Assembly (NCBI GenBank): GCA_000328365.1
Contig: KB293808.1
Location: forward strand, 304,114-368,113
Source: Capitella teleta
Taxonomy: Eukaryota; Annelida; Polychaeta; Capitellidae
Length of the DNA: 64,000 nt
Direction: 5' to 3'
Below the pieces are notes generated by a model that did not search any database, was not told the origin of the DNA, and saw nothing but the letters and a program-made list of their open reading frames with translations. Shown in pieces: positions 34,201 through 46,282 of the stretch (position 1 is the stretch's first letter; every line of letters begins with the position of its first letter). Both the position numbers and the translations under genes were made by a program.

Positions 34201-37200
34201 AAACACTGCCACACTGCCATGGATTATCCCATGCAATCACTTGCCTGTCACGATGTGAGCGCACTCACTTTTTTTCATGTAGCTACGCAATCCACAGATA
34301 AGAAAGTGAGCTGACAATCCCTTGCCTGGTGTCCGTATAGGATTTGTTTCATCCATCTCGAGAGGGAGGTTGTTCATGCAGTGATGTTATGTCGATTGTA
34401 GTTGTGCTCAGTTTGTGAAAAGCCGACGATTGAATTCATTTGCCGGGATGTTATTAATCAGAGAAATTCTTTGTAGACTTTATACGCAGAGAATGATACT
34501 GAGAATGATACAGGGGCTGGAATTAATTTCTTAATGTATACATTTCGTTCATTCAAGGCCTCCGAGGTCTTCGTTTGCCCGCGTTACGCCCCCCTCAAAG
34601 ATGGGAAGGTGTCCTCATTCGACTTCCTCATCCTCGGTTATCTTGACCCTCTGATATTGAACTCATCTTTCCTCGTCACCTTCCTCTTATCCTTCTTTTT
34701 TTTTTTCATTCACACTCTTCCTCTCATCATTCGGCCACATCACTAGTTTACCGTGTAATCCACGGATTTGTTTATTTGGCATCCGGGGTAGCGCACGTGA
34801 CACGCACAGTATAATTTACCCGTAAGGGACACTCCCCTGCATGCGTTCATGGGTGGCATTGGGGAGTCACGAAACAAAATAAAAATGATTTTAAAAGTCT
34901 TTGAATTTTAAAACTCAAATTTAAGCATATTATCGTCATTCTGGTTTGGTTGTCTCCTCTCAGCCATTGACGTATTCCTTTGATTCGAATCAGTTGAATG
35001 CATAATCTGCAATGCAGTGCCAGTAATACAATCATCAGACAATTAATTATTCACAAGGTAATTCGTCCCCCCTAGACACGATTGCATAATCTGACCTCCA
35101 AATGCAGCGTACACTCCGTGTCTGCGCATGCCCACACGGCCCCTTCGCTGGTCCATCAATAGCTGCCCTCACCCACTTTGGACACAAAGCGTTCTTGAAC
35201 GATCAGTAACGACCAATTTTATGACGAAATTAATTACCATGCCTAGGACCCAATCTGCAATGACTCACACAGCTGCCGACTCAAAGTACTCAGAAGGCTC
35301 ATCAGCGCATGCGCAGAAGTTTTGTTGCTATGTAAATAGCCACTTCTGGTCACCCCAGGTGTCGATGTAATCAATGCAGCATCGTTATATTGCTGCTCAA
35401 AGTGCGAACGGGTCTTTTGCAGTGGTTGCCTATTTGTTTCACCGAAGGTTTTGTTTGTTTGTTGCAAGTGCTATTTATCGATCAAAGCATAATAGCATTA
35501 TAAAACATAGTGCTGTTATTGTGGCAGTATTGTGGCTCATCATAGCAGATTTACAATGAGGTAATATTGTATCTTCATGCATGTACAGTTGTACACTGAA
35601 TATGAAATATTAATATTTGCAAGGAAGACCAAGCAGCCAGAGAGATAAACAAAAAAGAACCCGATATCTCTCACCCCAGAACAATCGCAAGCCTCCGTGG
35701 AAATCTTTGATAACATTGTACAAGGAAGTGCACTTGAGTCGCTCAACCATTGGAACCCCATCGAGGGGAGGCCTGCATCTAATCAATCAGACGATTGCTT
35801 TTGCCGGCCACAACGTTCAAAATCGCCCATTTGACCAATCAAGCGACTCAGGCAGAAAATGGACGCGTATAAACCTCGCTTCTGTGGATTTATGTGGCCA
35901 GAGGGACCCCCCACAGAGCATCCAAGGCTCTACCAACGCTGTCTCTTGGAATAAGGTTGATGAATCAGCTTCTGTCGACGGCTGATCCTGCTGAATTACC
36001 AATGAGTTGCTGTGTACTTTCAGTCAGTCCGACTTGACATCGACTTATGGTCATTATATGCGCAAAGAAGCAATTCCACCCGGTTTTTCGTTTACGCAAC
36101 TCTGAGCTGTCGTGTTCATATACGTGTCCATATCACCCAATCTCATGTCTATTTCGGCGGGACAAACCCAATTAAGAGCCCATTGCAATGCTTACATGAG
36201 ATTACCTCGAATTCCCCCAGACTTCATGCCATGTTGTCCAAATCTATTCCTGATCCAGCTGGTGTCCTTATCCCTCAACGTTCCGAGGTCAGATCGATAG
36301 CAATTTATTTTTGTTCTTCCCGGAATAGGCAGTCGTTCCTTATCTCACCGGCGACGATCACTCAGGAGCAGCGCACATGTACTTGGCCAATTTCCTTTTG
36401 GGACTGAATACATTTGCATTCTGTTGCTCACCAAATCGTTGTCACTTTAGCAGCAAAGAGGACTCGCTTTTGGTGGGTGTTACTGCACCCGTTGCCATAG
36501 CAACTGTCTGGTATTGTTGACTCAACATGAGGGTGGAAAAATAAGAGTATTTCCTCTTTTTTTGCAATGGATTGCAGTCGTAGAATGTCCTTTGAGAGAA
36601 TTGACTTTTTTTTCTTCTCTTTTCGGGAAAAGCTTCTGATAATACAGCTTGGTCTATTTCCTCAACTGACTGAAAGGAATTCATGATGCTCTGCAAAATT
36701 CTGTGCTTCGTTCCAGGAACTTATTAGGGAACTGCTTTGGATTTAGGCGAAGTAGGGTTCTATAGCGACAAGAGAAAGCAATGGCCTCACGGCATCATTC
36801 GAATCCTAAGGTTAAGGTCTTTCATGGCGAAACATCACATGCCACAGGTAATCTCACCAGGTATATGGACAAAACATAATTATTCCACGCTCAAATGGAT
36901 CAAGCATTTGGCCCACAATGAGAACGCACGAAGACATGTTCTGAAGGCGTGTGCAACATTAGAGAATGAATCATTTGCACGTACACACGTTGAATAAGAA
37001 GCCACGTAAACTCCACGCTATCTCTTTGATGTTGATCAGAGGATTTGCATTCGAAGGAAATCACCTGTGTATTCCCAGAATTATACAGCGTCACCCGCAA
37101 TATGTAATTGTCTTTGACACAGTGTATCATGCGAGCAGGGATTATGCCCAGCTAACTCAGACTGAGCTTAACGCCGTCTTACATCCGAGGCCACTGCATC

Positions 37201-40200
37201 AAAGACCCTAACCCCCTCTTGAGACATTCGTTCCAACTGACCTGATGGCAACCTCAATCTACACGCTACCCCATTCCTTTGGCCTCTTTTCTAATTCAGC
37301 CACGCGCCAGTCACCGTGATACACGAGGCACTTACTATACACAGAGGAAGTGTGATGGTTTGTCCTGGGCGCTAATTAGCGGTAGTACCGACTAGCGCAA
37401 TCAATACTAAACAGTGAATGGTACCGACCGTTAGAGGCGTTGCTATGACAATGATCTTTTGCAGCTATTCTATACAACCAAATATGCAAAGCTATTCCGT
37501 CTGGATATCAGAGATAAGTCACATGCCACGCTAGAGACCAGCAAATAATCCCACGATATGCCACAATATGTATCTGTGGACATTAAGATCGGACGTGAAA
37601 GACGCATTACTAAAGTGGGATTAGTGTTATGGGAGACATAAGTACATCTAAACCCCACTTATGCCATATCAGATAGCTGAGCTAGGCCATGTTGATGTTA
37701 TCGCATACCAAAGTGGGCGATCTAGATAGAACAAAATTGTTGTGTGCATGTGCAAAGGCGGCTGCTGCAAGTATCCATAAATCCGGTCGGATACCCTAAT
37801 ATCCAGTTCCAAACACAGGGAGCTCTCCAAACATTGATTTGCAAAGCCAGCCCAAAAAGAACGCTGACTGGGGTTGACATTGACTGCCCTCTCGAGATTC
37901 ATGCGAACCAACTGGAATGGGTACTTGTGGAAAACTGAATGCTGGTATAGTGTCAGATAATTCAATTCGTCGTCTAATGCATTCCGAAGCAATGTGTTCT
38001 AACAGACAGATTTAGAGGACACAGTGGACTGATGTGCATACTAAGTGCTCTGCATGTCTTTGTGTTTTTGTTATAGATAGTGGATTACAGTACTTTAACC
38101 ACGGATGCACCGTCATCCAGAGAGTGTAAACATAGAAGGGCGCAAGAGTAGGACCAAGAATATGCAATGCGGTCTAAATATAGAGAGCAATGTCTCCACT
38201 GTTGAAGACGCAACGCACGACTTCTCTGACCATTCTGATCGGCGCAATCGATCGGTCATTGAACTCGTTCTGCAAATTGAGAAGTCGGTTGTTGATCAGA
38301 CATATTACAGCGGCGCAATTGCACCCATATATCAATGTAGAGCCCCTTATGCACAACCTCCTTCTGACCCCACATGAGGACATCCAAACTCCTCGAGGAT
38401 GTGAACCGATCGATATTGCTTCCGGGCGATTTCACGTTTCAGCTCCGTGCGGGGATTGCATGTGGAATTGGCAAACGACGGAGATGCTTGTGGATGAAAT
38501 GGTATTACGCTGCATCAAAGCAGGCGCAAAAGAGGATTGTACTATCGCTTACCACCATGTCTATTTTATAATTATATACAGGAATGATTTCATTCGAAAT
38601 TGTTTTCAAGTTAATCCGAATTAAGCTTCTCCTCGCCTTGATTCATCCCTCACCACAATTAGGGATGGATCGGCCTTTGCCGGAGGACTTTGATCTTACA
38701 GTTCCTGGAAAATATCAAGAATCCTTTTTTTTTTTGTGTTGCTCTTGCAGTGGGAGTGTGGTTCCTGTTTTGGGCCGCAAGTAAGATTGATCGTTGGGCT
38801 GTTTGGCCGGCTCGCTTGCCATTTGGGGTCAAAGCAAAATTAGGTTACACCCTGACTTCCAGAAGGAAAAAAAAAGAGTGCACAGAGTGGGGGTGTTCGA
38901 CCCCCCCTAATCCCCCCTCCCCCCCTGCTATACATTGAGACAGTGGAGTACTGGAGATGGATCTGTCCAGCGCACATCAAAGACAATGCCCCATTTCGAC
39001 TCGGTGGCAAAACAAGCTCAAATGTCTTTGCACCAATCCTACTGCTCTCGCCTTTTATGGTACGGAGCCATCGTGTGAGGAACCACGATAAGGCAAATGA
39101 AATACGAGTCGATCTGATCAAACGAGATTGTTTATAGCATGACTCAGCATTGAGTCCAAGTTATCAGTCATTGGGCGCAAACGGCCATCACAATATTGAC
39201 TGACATTTTTTTGTAGCTTTCCAAATAGTGAGAGATAATGTTGAGTCATTGTGACGCATGATTTTTTGTTCTATCAATTTTTCAATGACGTCACGTGGGT
39301 TGCGCTTTCTAGTCACGTGTCGTGATGGCGGCACTGCGTCTCGTCGCTCCCATTACGCCAATGGCGCTTCATCATTTCGCTTCTACGTATGAATAATTAC
39401 TCTCTTTGCGTATGCAGACGGGCTCTGATTACTGGCCGCGTTTACCGTATTCACATGATTGAACAAACAGTAATTATTGGTATTTGGTCTCATGCTGATG
39501 ACAATGAGTACCAGGCATTTGATCACTTTTTTTTTTTTTTTTTTTTTTTTTTTTGAAGGGGAGGGTGGGGGGCATGTACGTTCCACTCCCCCTTTCCTAC
39601 TCAATAATAGTGTCAAGTCCCATTCCTTGACGTTCTCTCCCAATTTTATCTTCGATTGGTGAAGTAGGTCAACCGGTGACCTGATTTCCTGTTCCATTTC
39701 ACTCATTTCTCCTTTCGCCCCGCGGTTATTCAATCTTTTTGCTCATTGCAATCTTAAGAATTATTTAAAATCACATTACGTAGTTATAATTCACCGACCA
39801 GCTCCCCCCATTTTGTAATCTCAACACCCAGGATGAACTCAACGTAACGTTCTGTGTTGTTCAAACTCATTTCTCCCAATTTCCGGGTTCCTGATCCGGG
39901 TTGAGGTAAACAATTTTTGTTGCTAATTTTGCATGATTTTGATAATCATGTGAATGATGTTGATCTGCACTGGAGCCGAATAACTTGGAATTTCTGCCGT
40001 ATTTGGTTCTAATTCTGAGAACTCATCTGCCCTTGGTCGACTGAACTGAATAAGTGCATTCGGTTTGAATCATTAATGCTGAAAAAGTCACAGAAGCCGC
40101 TCATTTCCACGGATGCAATTTTAATGAATGGTCCAATTAAATTGGATTTGGATTAAAGTGGATTTGTTTGCGTCGAGTATTTTTATGCCTTGTTTGGACT

Positions 40201-43200
40201 CGCAATTGGGAATTATCGGTATTCAATATATCCATACCGATGGTACTCTCACGGTGAGTAGACGGGGAGTTTTCGATTGAATGTCATTTGCCAGCTGTTG
40301 ATGACAGAGGTTGGTGAATATAGTGGACGTGGGAGGTTCATAGGGGATGTGCTTCAAAGGGGTTTATGGGGATAAGACGGACACTGGGTCAAATAAGGGC
40401 ACGGTTGTAAGGGAAAGGAAATTGGTCCGTGATATATGGGCATTATGGGGCATATATTGAGACCCCTCACCACTGTCATACCATTCGTGAAAGTGGATCA
40501 CTGGTTGAAATACATGAATTAGTGAGTTTTGTTTTAATAATTATACATAATGTATATATTATTTGGATAACTTGCTTCTAAGTTGTAGATTACGATAAGA
40601 TGGTTTAATGGTTAATTAATTAGTTAATTGCAACTCAGCCGCTTTATGAGCGAGTTGTCCCATAAAGCCATTGACCAATGACAACTAACAAATTCACAAA
40701 ATAAACCTCCAAACAGCGCGTGCCCTAATTGCTGCCAACAGGCTCCCTAACCCAGCATGCATGTTGCATTGCAGCCATGGCGCTACCCTATCTGCCTATG
40801 ACAATGATGAAGCGCCCAGCCAAGTACCCAATGTGCGCCCAGACAACCCGTCTATGTAATGTTATATTAATCACCAGGCGGCCCACAATGGCGCTCTCCG
40901 TTCGAAGCAGGAATCACGGCGTCACTCCTCCAAGATGGCGGCCACCAGTGTCGCCGAGGGGCGTCGTGCATCACGTGACTTGTCGGAATCCATCAAATTC
41001 GTCTGCGCGGCGATTGAAACGGAAGATAAAGATCCGATCTGTTTGGTTTGCGCTGGATTTAGTAGACCGCGCGCGCGCAAAACATGCACGCGGTGTGACT
41101 CATTCGGACGATGTGGCGCCATGCTTCTGTTCAATCGTGCGTAATCGTCGAGCGATCTCACTTTCCTCCTGTCTCCGCTCGCGCGCGATGACTTCCATTG
41201 ATTTCATATTTGAATCCGCGAGTGTTGTCTATATTAGAAACTGCGCTTATTTCTCTATAAATTATTTTATTCCTGTTCATCGACACTGGAGAACAGCTCC
41301 GATGCCACTAATTTTAGTCACAAGGATATCATTAGCTATGGCTACCTTTGGTATATGGCATTCGCATTCGGGTAGACAACTTAGAAATCAATGTAAATTT
41401 GCAAAGCCGGAACCTACTGAGCAATCTCTCACCGTGCTCTAATTCCTAAATCCCTGACGATAAACTACAAACTCATTCTTTATTCTACTTATTCCTAATG
41501 GCTTTATAATAAACGAAACGCCAAATGTTCAGAAGACTTTTATCATTTGATATAGCGTAAAATATGGTTTTGAAATCTCTGTGTCAATTGGTGTCCATTG
41601 TCCAATCATAACCCGTATAGCATAATATGAGCGCCTCCGTGACCGGGTTGTCTCTCCCTCGCACATAACACATAAACGGAACACTATCTACAATTGGCCC
41701 CGGAACTGCGTTCGGAGTCAGCGATCCTAGCACTGTTTTTCATTGGCCATTCTCTCCGATGTGCAATATTCAGCTAGCGTCGCTGCTACTCCGAGATGAA
41801 AGTCAAAATTGGCAATCTAATTTAAGGCAATAGAAGAGGCTGATTCCAGCTATCTGCGAGATCAATGGTCGCTTCCAGAGTGCGTGGGTGCCTGCAGGGA
41901 TGCTCGTGGCCCTTTTTCAATCAGGGCTGTTGCGCAGAATTCTGTTCTTCTTATTGTTCATTGGATTATTAGCCACGGAGTGTGTGGCATGATCAACAGA
42001 TGAAGAGCGTTGAGGAGATCCGCTCATTCGCTCATTTCTCCATATGCTGCTCACGATTAAGATGGCAATGAATCGAAGCATGCATCATACTTATAGAGCA
42101 GCTCCTTCCAATAAAGAAGTTCAGTCACAGCACAAGAATGCAATATTAAATGAAACACTGGCGAATCGCAACCCTTGGTCAACCTGCGTTATAATATCCG
42201 CTGAATGATGGATTCGATTAAATGATGGGATGACCCCTGGGCCTGCAGATTGCGTTAAGGGATTAGTTCCTGACCAGCAGCATTGATTGAAAGGCCGCTG
42301 ATTTCTGCGTTGGATTATGCCAGAGGTCTGTACACTCCAATCGATGCTTGGCTCATGTGGCCCGACCGCTAAGGAAACCCCATTGGGTAACATTGCTCTC
42401 CCGTGTGCTCTCGTTGCGCCATCTCCCTCTCGGCCCCTGGAGACCTAGAATGTTAAGCCCACCTGCTTACGCCAACGGCTCTGATCAGTCCTTGAACACC
42501 GAACGCCCACACGGGTGAATCTCATTATAATTAATGAGGCGTATTTTGAAATGTCCCATATATATATATTAACACTTTATTCCGGCAAACCATGAGACTA
42601 TTGCGGATAGATGTCATGCATTTGGTATATTAATGTGTTTCATGCATTGATGTGCTTGTTTCCAGTATTTGGGTTGGACATCGTATCACGTCCTGGAAGT
42701 CTGACCGAAGAGAACGGAAGCGATGAGGTCATCTTAGGTTGCGTCATCCACGGCGAAGGATTGGATTTCTTCTTCAAACAAGTCATCTGGTCGAAGGTAA
42801 TTGGACTCAAGCGTACATTTCATGTGTCGATGATGGTATACGCATGCAATATTACAACTTCAAACCCTGGAACCGCTTTTTAAATTAGGATTACCTAAGG
42901 CTCAAGTGCATTTTAAGCGTGTACACCATCGACCTCACACTTATGGTTTATCAATAGGTTTGTTATGACTATACTTAGGTGAGAGTGATAGAGAGTGCGT
43001 TATGAACTTGCATTTACTATAGATGCGTGGCAACAATGCTGGATGTCAGACAATTGCATCTCATGGAGCCCCACTTGCAACAGTGATGCGATGATGTGCC
43101 GCATGTACATAACGCACTAAACAGCATGCTTTGGTGCTTCATAACGTTCTTTTATTTACTAAGACCTTTTCTGAAACTTCTCATTACCATTTGTGGCCAC

Positions 43201-44961
43201 ATCGAGAAAGACAACTTATTGTTATTTTAAAATAATATGAGAGTAAAATACTTCGGATAAACGCTTGAAGAAAGTGCGTTATGGTTTACGGTCCCCATAA
43301 AAAGTGCGTTATGATTTCAGGTCTTGCCGGACAGGACACTGCAGATCAACACAGGGGCAGTTATAAACGAACCCTTCTCCGCCACCGGGCGATATTCGAT
43401 CGATATGAGGAAACTGGAGCAGAAGGACCCCATTGAGACTCACATGAACCTCGTCATCAGAGGTCAGTCAACTTTGTCATAACGTTCGCGTTCATGCAAA
43501 CTGCTTCGTTTTCAGATATACACTTGGCGGACAACGGAACGTACAAATGCGAAATCCGAGAACAGGAAACCACTCTGTCGCTAGTGGAGCATACAATGGT
43601 TGTACCCGGTGAGTACCAGGTGTTGCTTTGGGAAACTCTAATAGCAAGAGAGTTGATCAGGCAACTATGCTATAGATGTTAACTTTGTTAACTCCACTAA
43701 TAAATGATGCTGCTTTTTATGAAATATCTTAAATTCTGTCTTTTTCGATATTATTTGATATAGCCATCGAGAATTATATTCATTATATTAAATATTATAA
43801 AAAAATTTTACAGCTCCCATCGATGATCTGACGTTGTTCACTAATTCCTCCTCCACTGATGCAACCGGAAAAACTTCATACAATTTCCAGGAATTAGTAC
43901 CGACGTACGTTGGCTGCAGATCAGTGGGCGGCAATCCCATGCCACAAGTGCGCATCTACCGTGGAAAGGTTTGTTTGGTCTTCATCTAAGTTATGATTAG
44001 ATTGCGAAGAACAAAGAAATACGCACATATACAATAGACACTTATTGATTACATATTTTGATTAATCAGCATGTATGTTTATCTCGCAACCAGGCTGACA
44101 TCACAGAAGAGTTCCAGACCAAAGTGAAGGAACATAAGTCCGGGGAAGTCGGTTTGGAGGAAGTCATGTACGACATCAACGTATACAATGCCGCATTCCT
44201 AAGCGAAGCCTCCCACCAAGGGAAGAACCTTAAATGCGTCTCCAGAATCCACAAATTGCCTCAGATGAAAAGAATGGTCTCTGGCACCATGGACGTCCAA
44301 TGTGGGTGAAATTGACAGAGTTTGAAGCTCTGTTATTTTATTTTTCATTTCAGTTCCACCACAAGTATCAGGATGCCACGAAGAATCGTTCGCTTACATG
44401 GGCAAGAAGGACCACGTGATCAGCTGCAAACTCAGCGCCAACCCTCCCGTGGTCCTGTCCAGCGTGTATTGGATGGTGGAAGGAGCGAATGTGACGAATC
44501 TAACGAACGGAGAAAGCAAGGATGGAATCACGGCTAACGTCACAGTGAGTTCATTGCTTTTATGGAGAACAATAATTATGTATTGACTCAAAGGTAAACG
44601 CGGAAGATAACTCGATTCATGTATCGCTGACCTTCGTTGAGGTCGACCCAGCGTCATACCAGAAGTACATCTTAAGAGCTGCAAATGCTCTTGCAGACAA
44701 GCACTATGCCATCCACTTGGTCGCTGGTGAGTTCATTGCCAGTTATAATACAATACACATCGACGCATTTCGCATACAGCGACCACAACCAGCACGACGA
44801 CCCAGACTCCGGCCGACCTACCGGGTAAAAACGACTACAACATCGTCGGCAAGAAACCGCAGCAGCGAGATGGACAGATGGCGGCCGCCAAGGACTCCGC
44901 GACGTCACTCTTCGCCGCTCATCTGCCATTCCTACTCATTCTCCTCCGCCTCATCTGTTGA
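31212..44961 (+). CDS. GPI-anchored three-Ig-domain surface protein, 9 exons
   Basis: Exons 31212-31254, 42666-42796, 43321-43462, 43516-43608, 43814-43968, 44094-44301, 44354-44544, 44594-44726, 44780-44961; junction phases 1,0,1,1,0,1,0,1 match throughout and give 425 residues. The protein starts with a signal peptide (MKIQLVLSIIFVES). Ig domain 1 (exons 2-4) has EVILGCV and the typical LADNGTYKCEI end; domain 2 (exons 5-6) has TYVGCRSVGGNPMPQV and LKCVS; domain 3 (exons 7-8) has VISCKLSANPP and YWMVEG but lacks a clear second cysteine. Exon 9 encodes a Thr-rich stalk and ends in a hydrophobic tail (LFAAHLPFLLILLRLIC), the form of a GPI-attachment signal. Several N-glycosylation sites (NGT, NSS, NVT) are present. 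A role in cell adhesion or recognition is inferred. Phase-1 domain borders fit exon shuffling. Intron 1 is 11.4 kb. Confidence 0.88.
31255..38940. other. Left part of the 11.4-kb first intron of the Ig gene
   Basis: No other gene is recognised. Short homopolymer runs and many small open frames (up to 144 codons at 38190) are present, none with domains or supporting splice structure. This intron could hide regulatory elements; none can be named from sequence alone. Confidence 0.45.
39286..39340. promoter_or_regulatory. CRE/E-box/YY1-like motif cluster
   Basis: Within 50 bases lie TGACGTCACGTGG (a CRE fused to an E-box, 39286-39298), GTCACGTG (39312-39319) and GATGGCGGC (39324-39332, the core of a YY1-type site), in a CpG-containing block. 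Such clusters mark promoters or enhancers in animals. It sits in the long first intron of the Ig gene. Function is inference. Confidence 0.35.
40900..41200 (+). promoter_or_regulatory. CpG-rich promoter-like block with a short cysteine-motif frame
   Basis: CpG is dense here compared with the neighbours, with CGCGCGCGC and GCTCGCGCGCG runs. CAAGATGGCGGCC at 40930-40942 is a YY1-type initiator motif, and its ATG opens a 69-codon frame (40935-41144) with the residues CLVCAGFSRPRARKTCTRC, a CxxC...CxxC arrangement. CATCACGTGAC follows. This could be an independent promoter and first exon, or only a CpG island in the Ig gene's intron. The overlapping 237-codon frame is more likely a by-product of base composition. 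Confidence 0.35.
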
Positions 44962-45140
44962 TCTGACGTCACTCCCATCACCATAGCAACCAGAGGCTGT
45001 GATGTAACCATGGGTGTATCTGATTTTTTTTCCCTCCTGGTGTTTCACTAACAGCCGTACACTTCTCTCCAATTTATGAAATTAAACATCGTAATGTGAA
45101 TATGTCATGAGATGAAATATAATTATAGTCTCCACACAAT

Positions 45141-45146
45141 AATAAA
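45141..45146 (+). terminator. Polyadenylation signal candidate of the Ig gene
   Basis: AATAAA lies 180 bases past the stop at 44961. A second candidate is at 45932-45937. The stretch 44962-46282 is otherwise gene-free and separates the convergent Ig and vWA-EGF genes. Confidence 0.5.
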
Positions 45147-46282
45147 TGTAATGAAATCCCATTTTTGTGAGCATGCCGTTTCGTTTTCGAGTACGAAGGT
45201 GTGCTTTGAAGATACGCGTGGCTATTTTTCATGTCCAGTCAGATGTCTCAGATTTGTTTCTTTCGGTTGATTCAAGTGTGTCTCGAATACTAGTGTAACA
45301 TTTTAAGTGTGTTGTGATGTCGGGCCTGCCCTTTGCCATGGGGATTAAAATTCCACTGTATTCACTCTTGAGATCTGGATGAATTTTTTTTTTTCTTGTT
45401 ATAATTATCAGCTTCGCTTGTCAAACTTTAACAAGAACCATCGATGTCGTTTGTAGGCTCCTAGTTTTCCTCTCCTTCTATAATCATAGACTGGTTGTGG
45501 CCCTCTTTTATGCATCTAACATTCTTCAAATATTCCTTATGTTCATGCATAAATTATTCCATTCTAAATTTAGCCCTGGAAGCAAACAATTTTTCTCTCG
45601 ATGTCTCTCAATAGTACAGCCAATATTTCCCTCCTCTTTAGTGTCATATATTTTTGTTCAGTGACTTTCAATTGGATATTTACCACGTCATCCGATCAGT
45701 TTGAACAAAATGTCAAAGGAGTTTCCTGACTGATATCCTCGTAATGTCTTTTTTTTTTCAATATTGTCAATGTCATGATGGAGTCAATGATTATCTTTGA
45801 AAGCATATCACGTAACCAAACGTCTGATTCAAGCCAGCAATACGTGGAGAAAGTCGTCTGTGTAAAATAAGCAACAAGAACGAAATCACAAGCGTAAGAT
45901 GTTTATATGTCATAGAATGTGTTGTTACACTAATAAAGTACAGTGTAGATGTCATATAACCATACAACACGGATGTGTACGTGTACAGATGTATATTTCA
46001 TTGTGATTACATGAACAGTAATGAATGGAATTGTTTATAAATAATAATTTTCGCCAGAATGATTAATTATGATGCGATGCTATCACAATTAAGGTTTACC
46101 ATATTAGCAATTATTTGATAATATTATTAGTACTGCATTTTGAATATTTCTGTCAAGAAAATTAAACCCTGATGACATTTTTCTCTTCTGCTTTCAATAT
46201 GTTTACTTTACTCTTTACATGATGGAAATTATCCACGGCTAACAAACAAGCAATTCATGTAAATGTATTAAGTGCGTTTGAT

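Noticed and set aside
36012-36407. 131-codon plus-strand frame in the Ig gene's first intron
   Set aside because: No domain features and overlapping frames of similar length; likely chance.
40729-41442. 237-codon frame, the longest in the window
   Set aside because: No domain, signal or splice support; Arg/Ser-rich composition reflects the CpG-rich block. Kept only as a note under that block.
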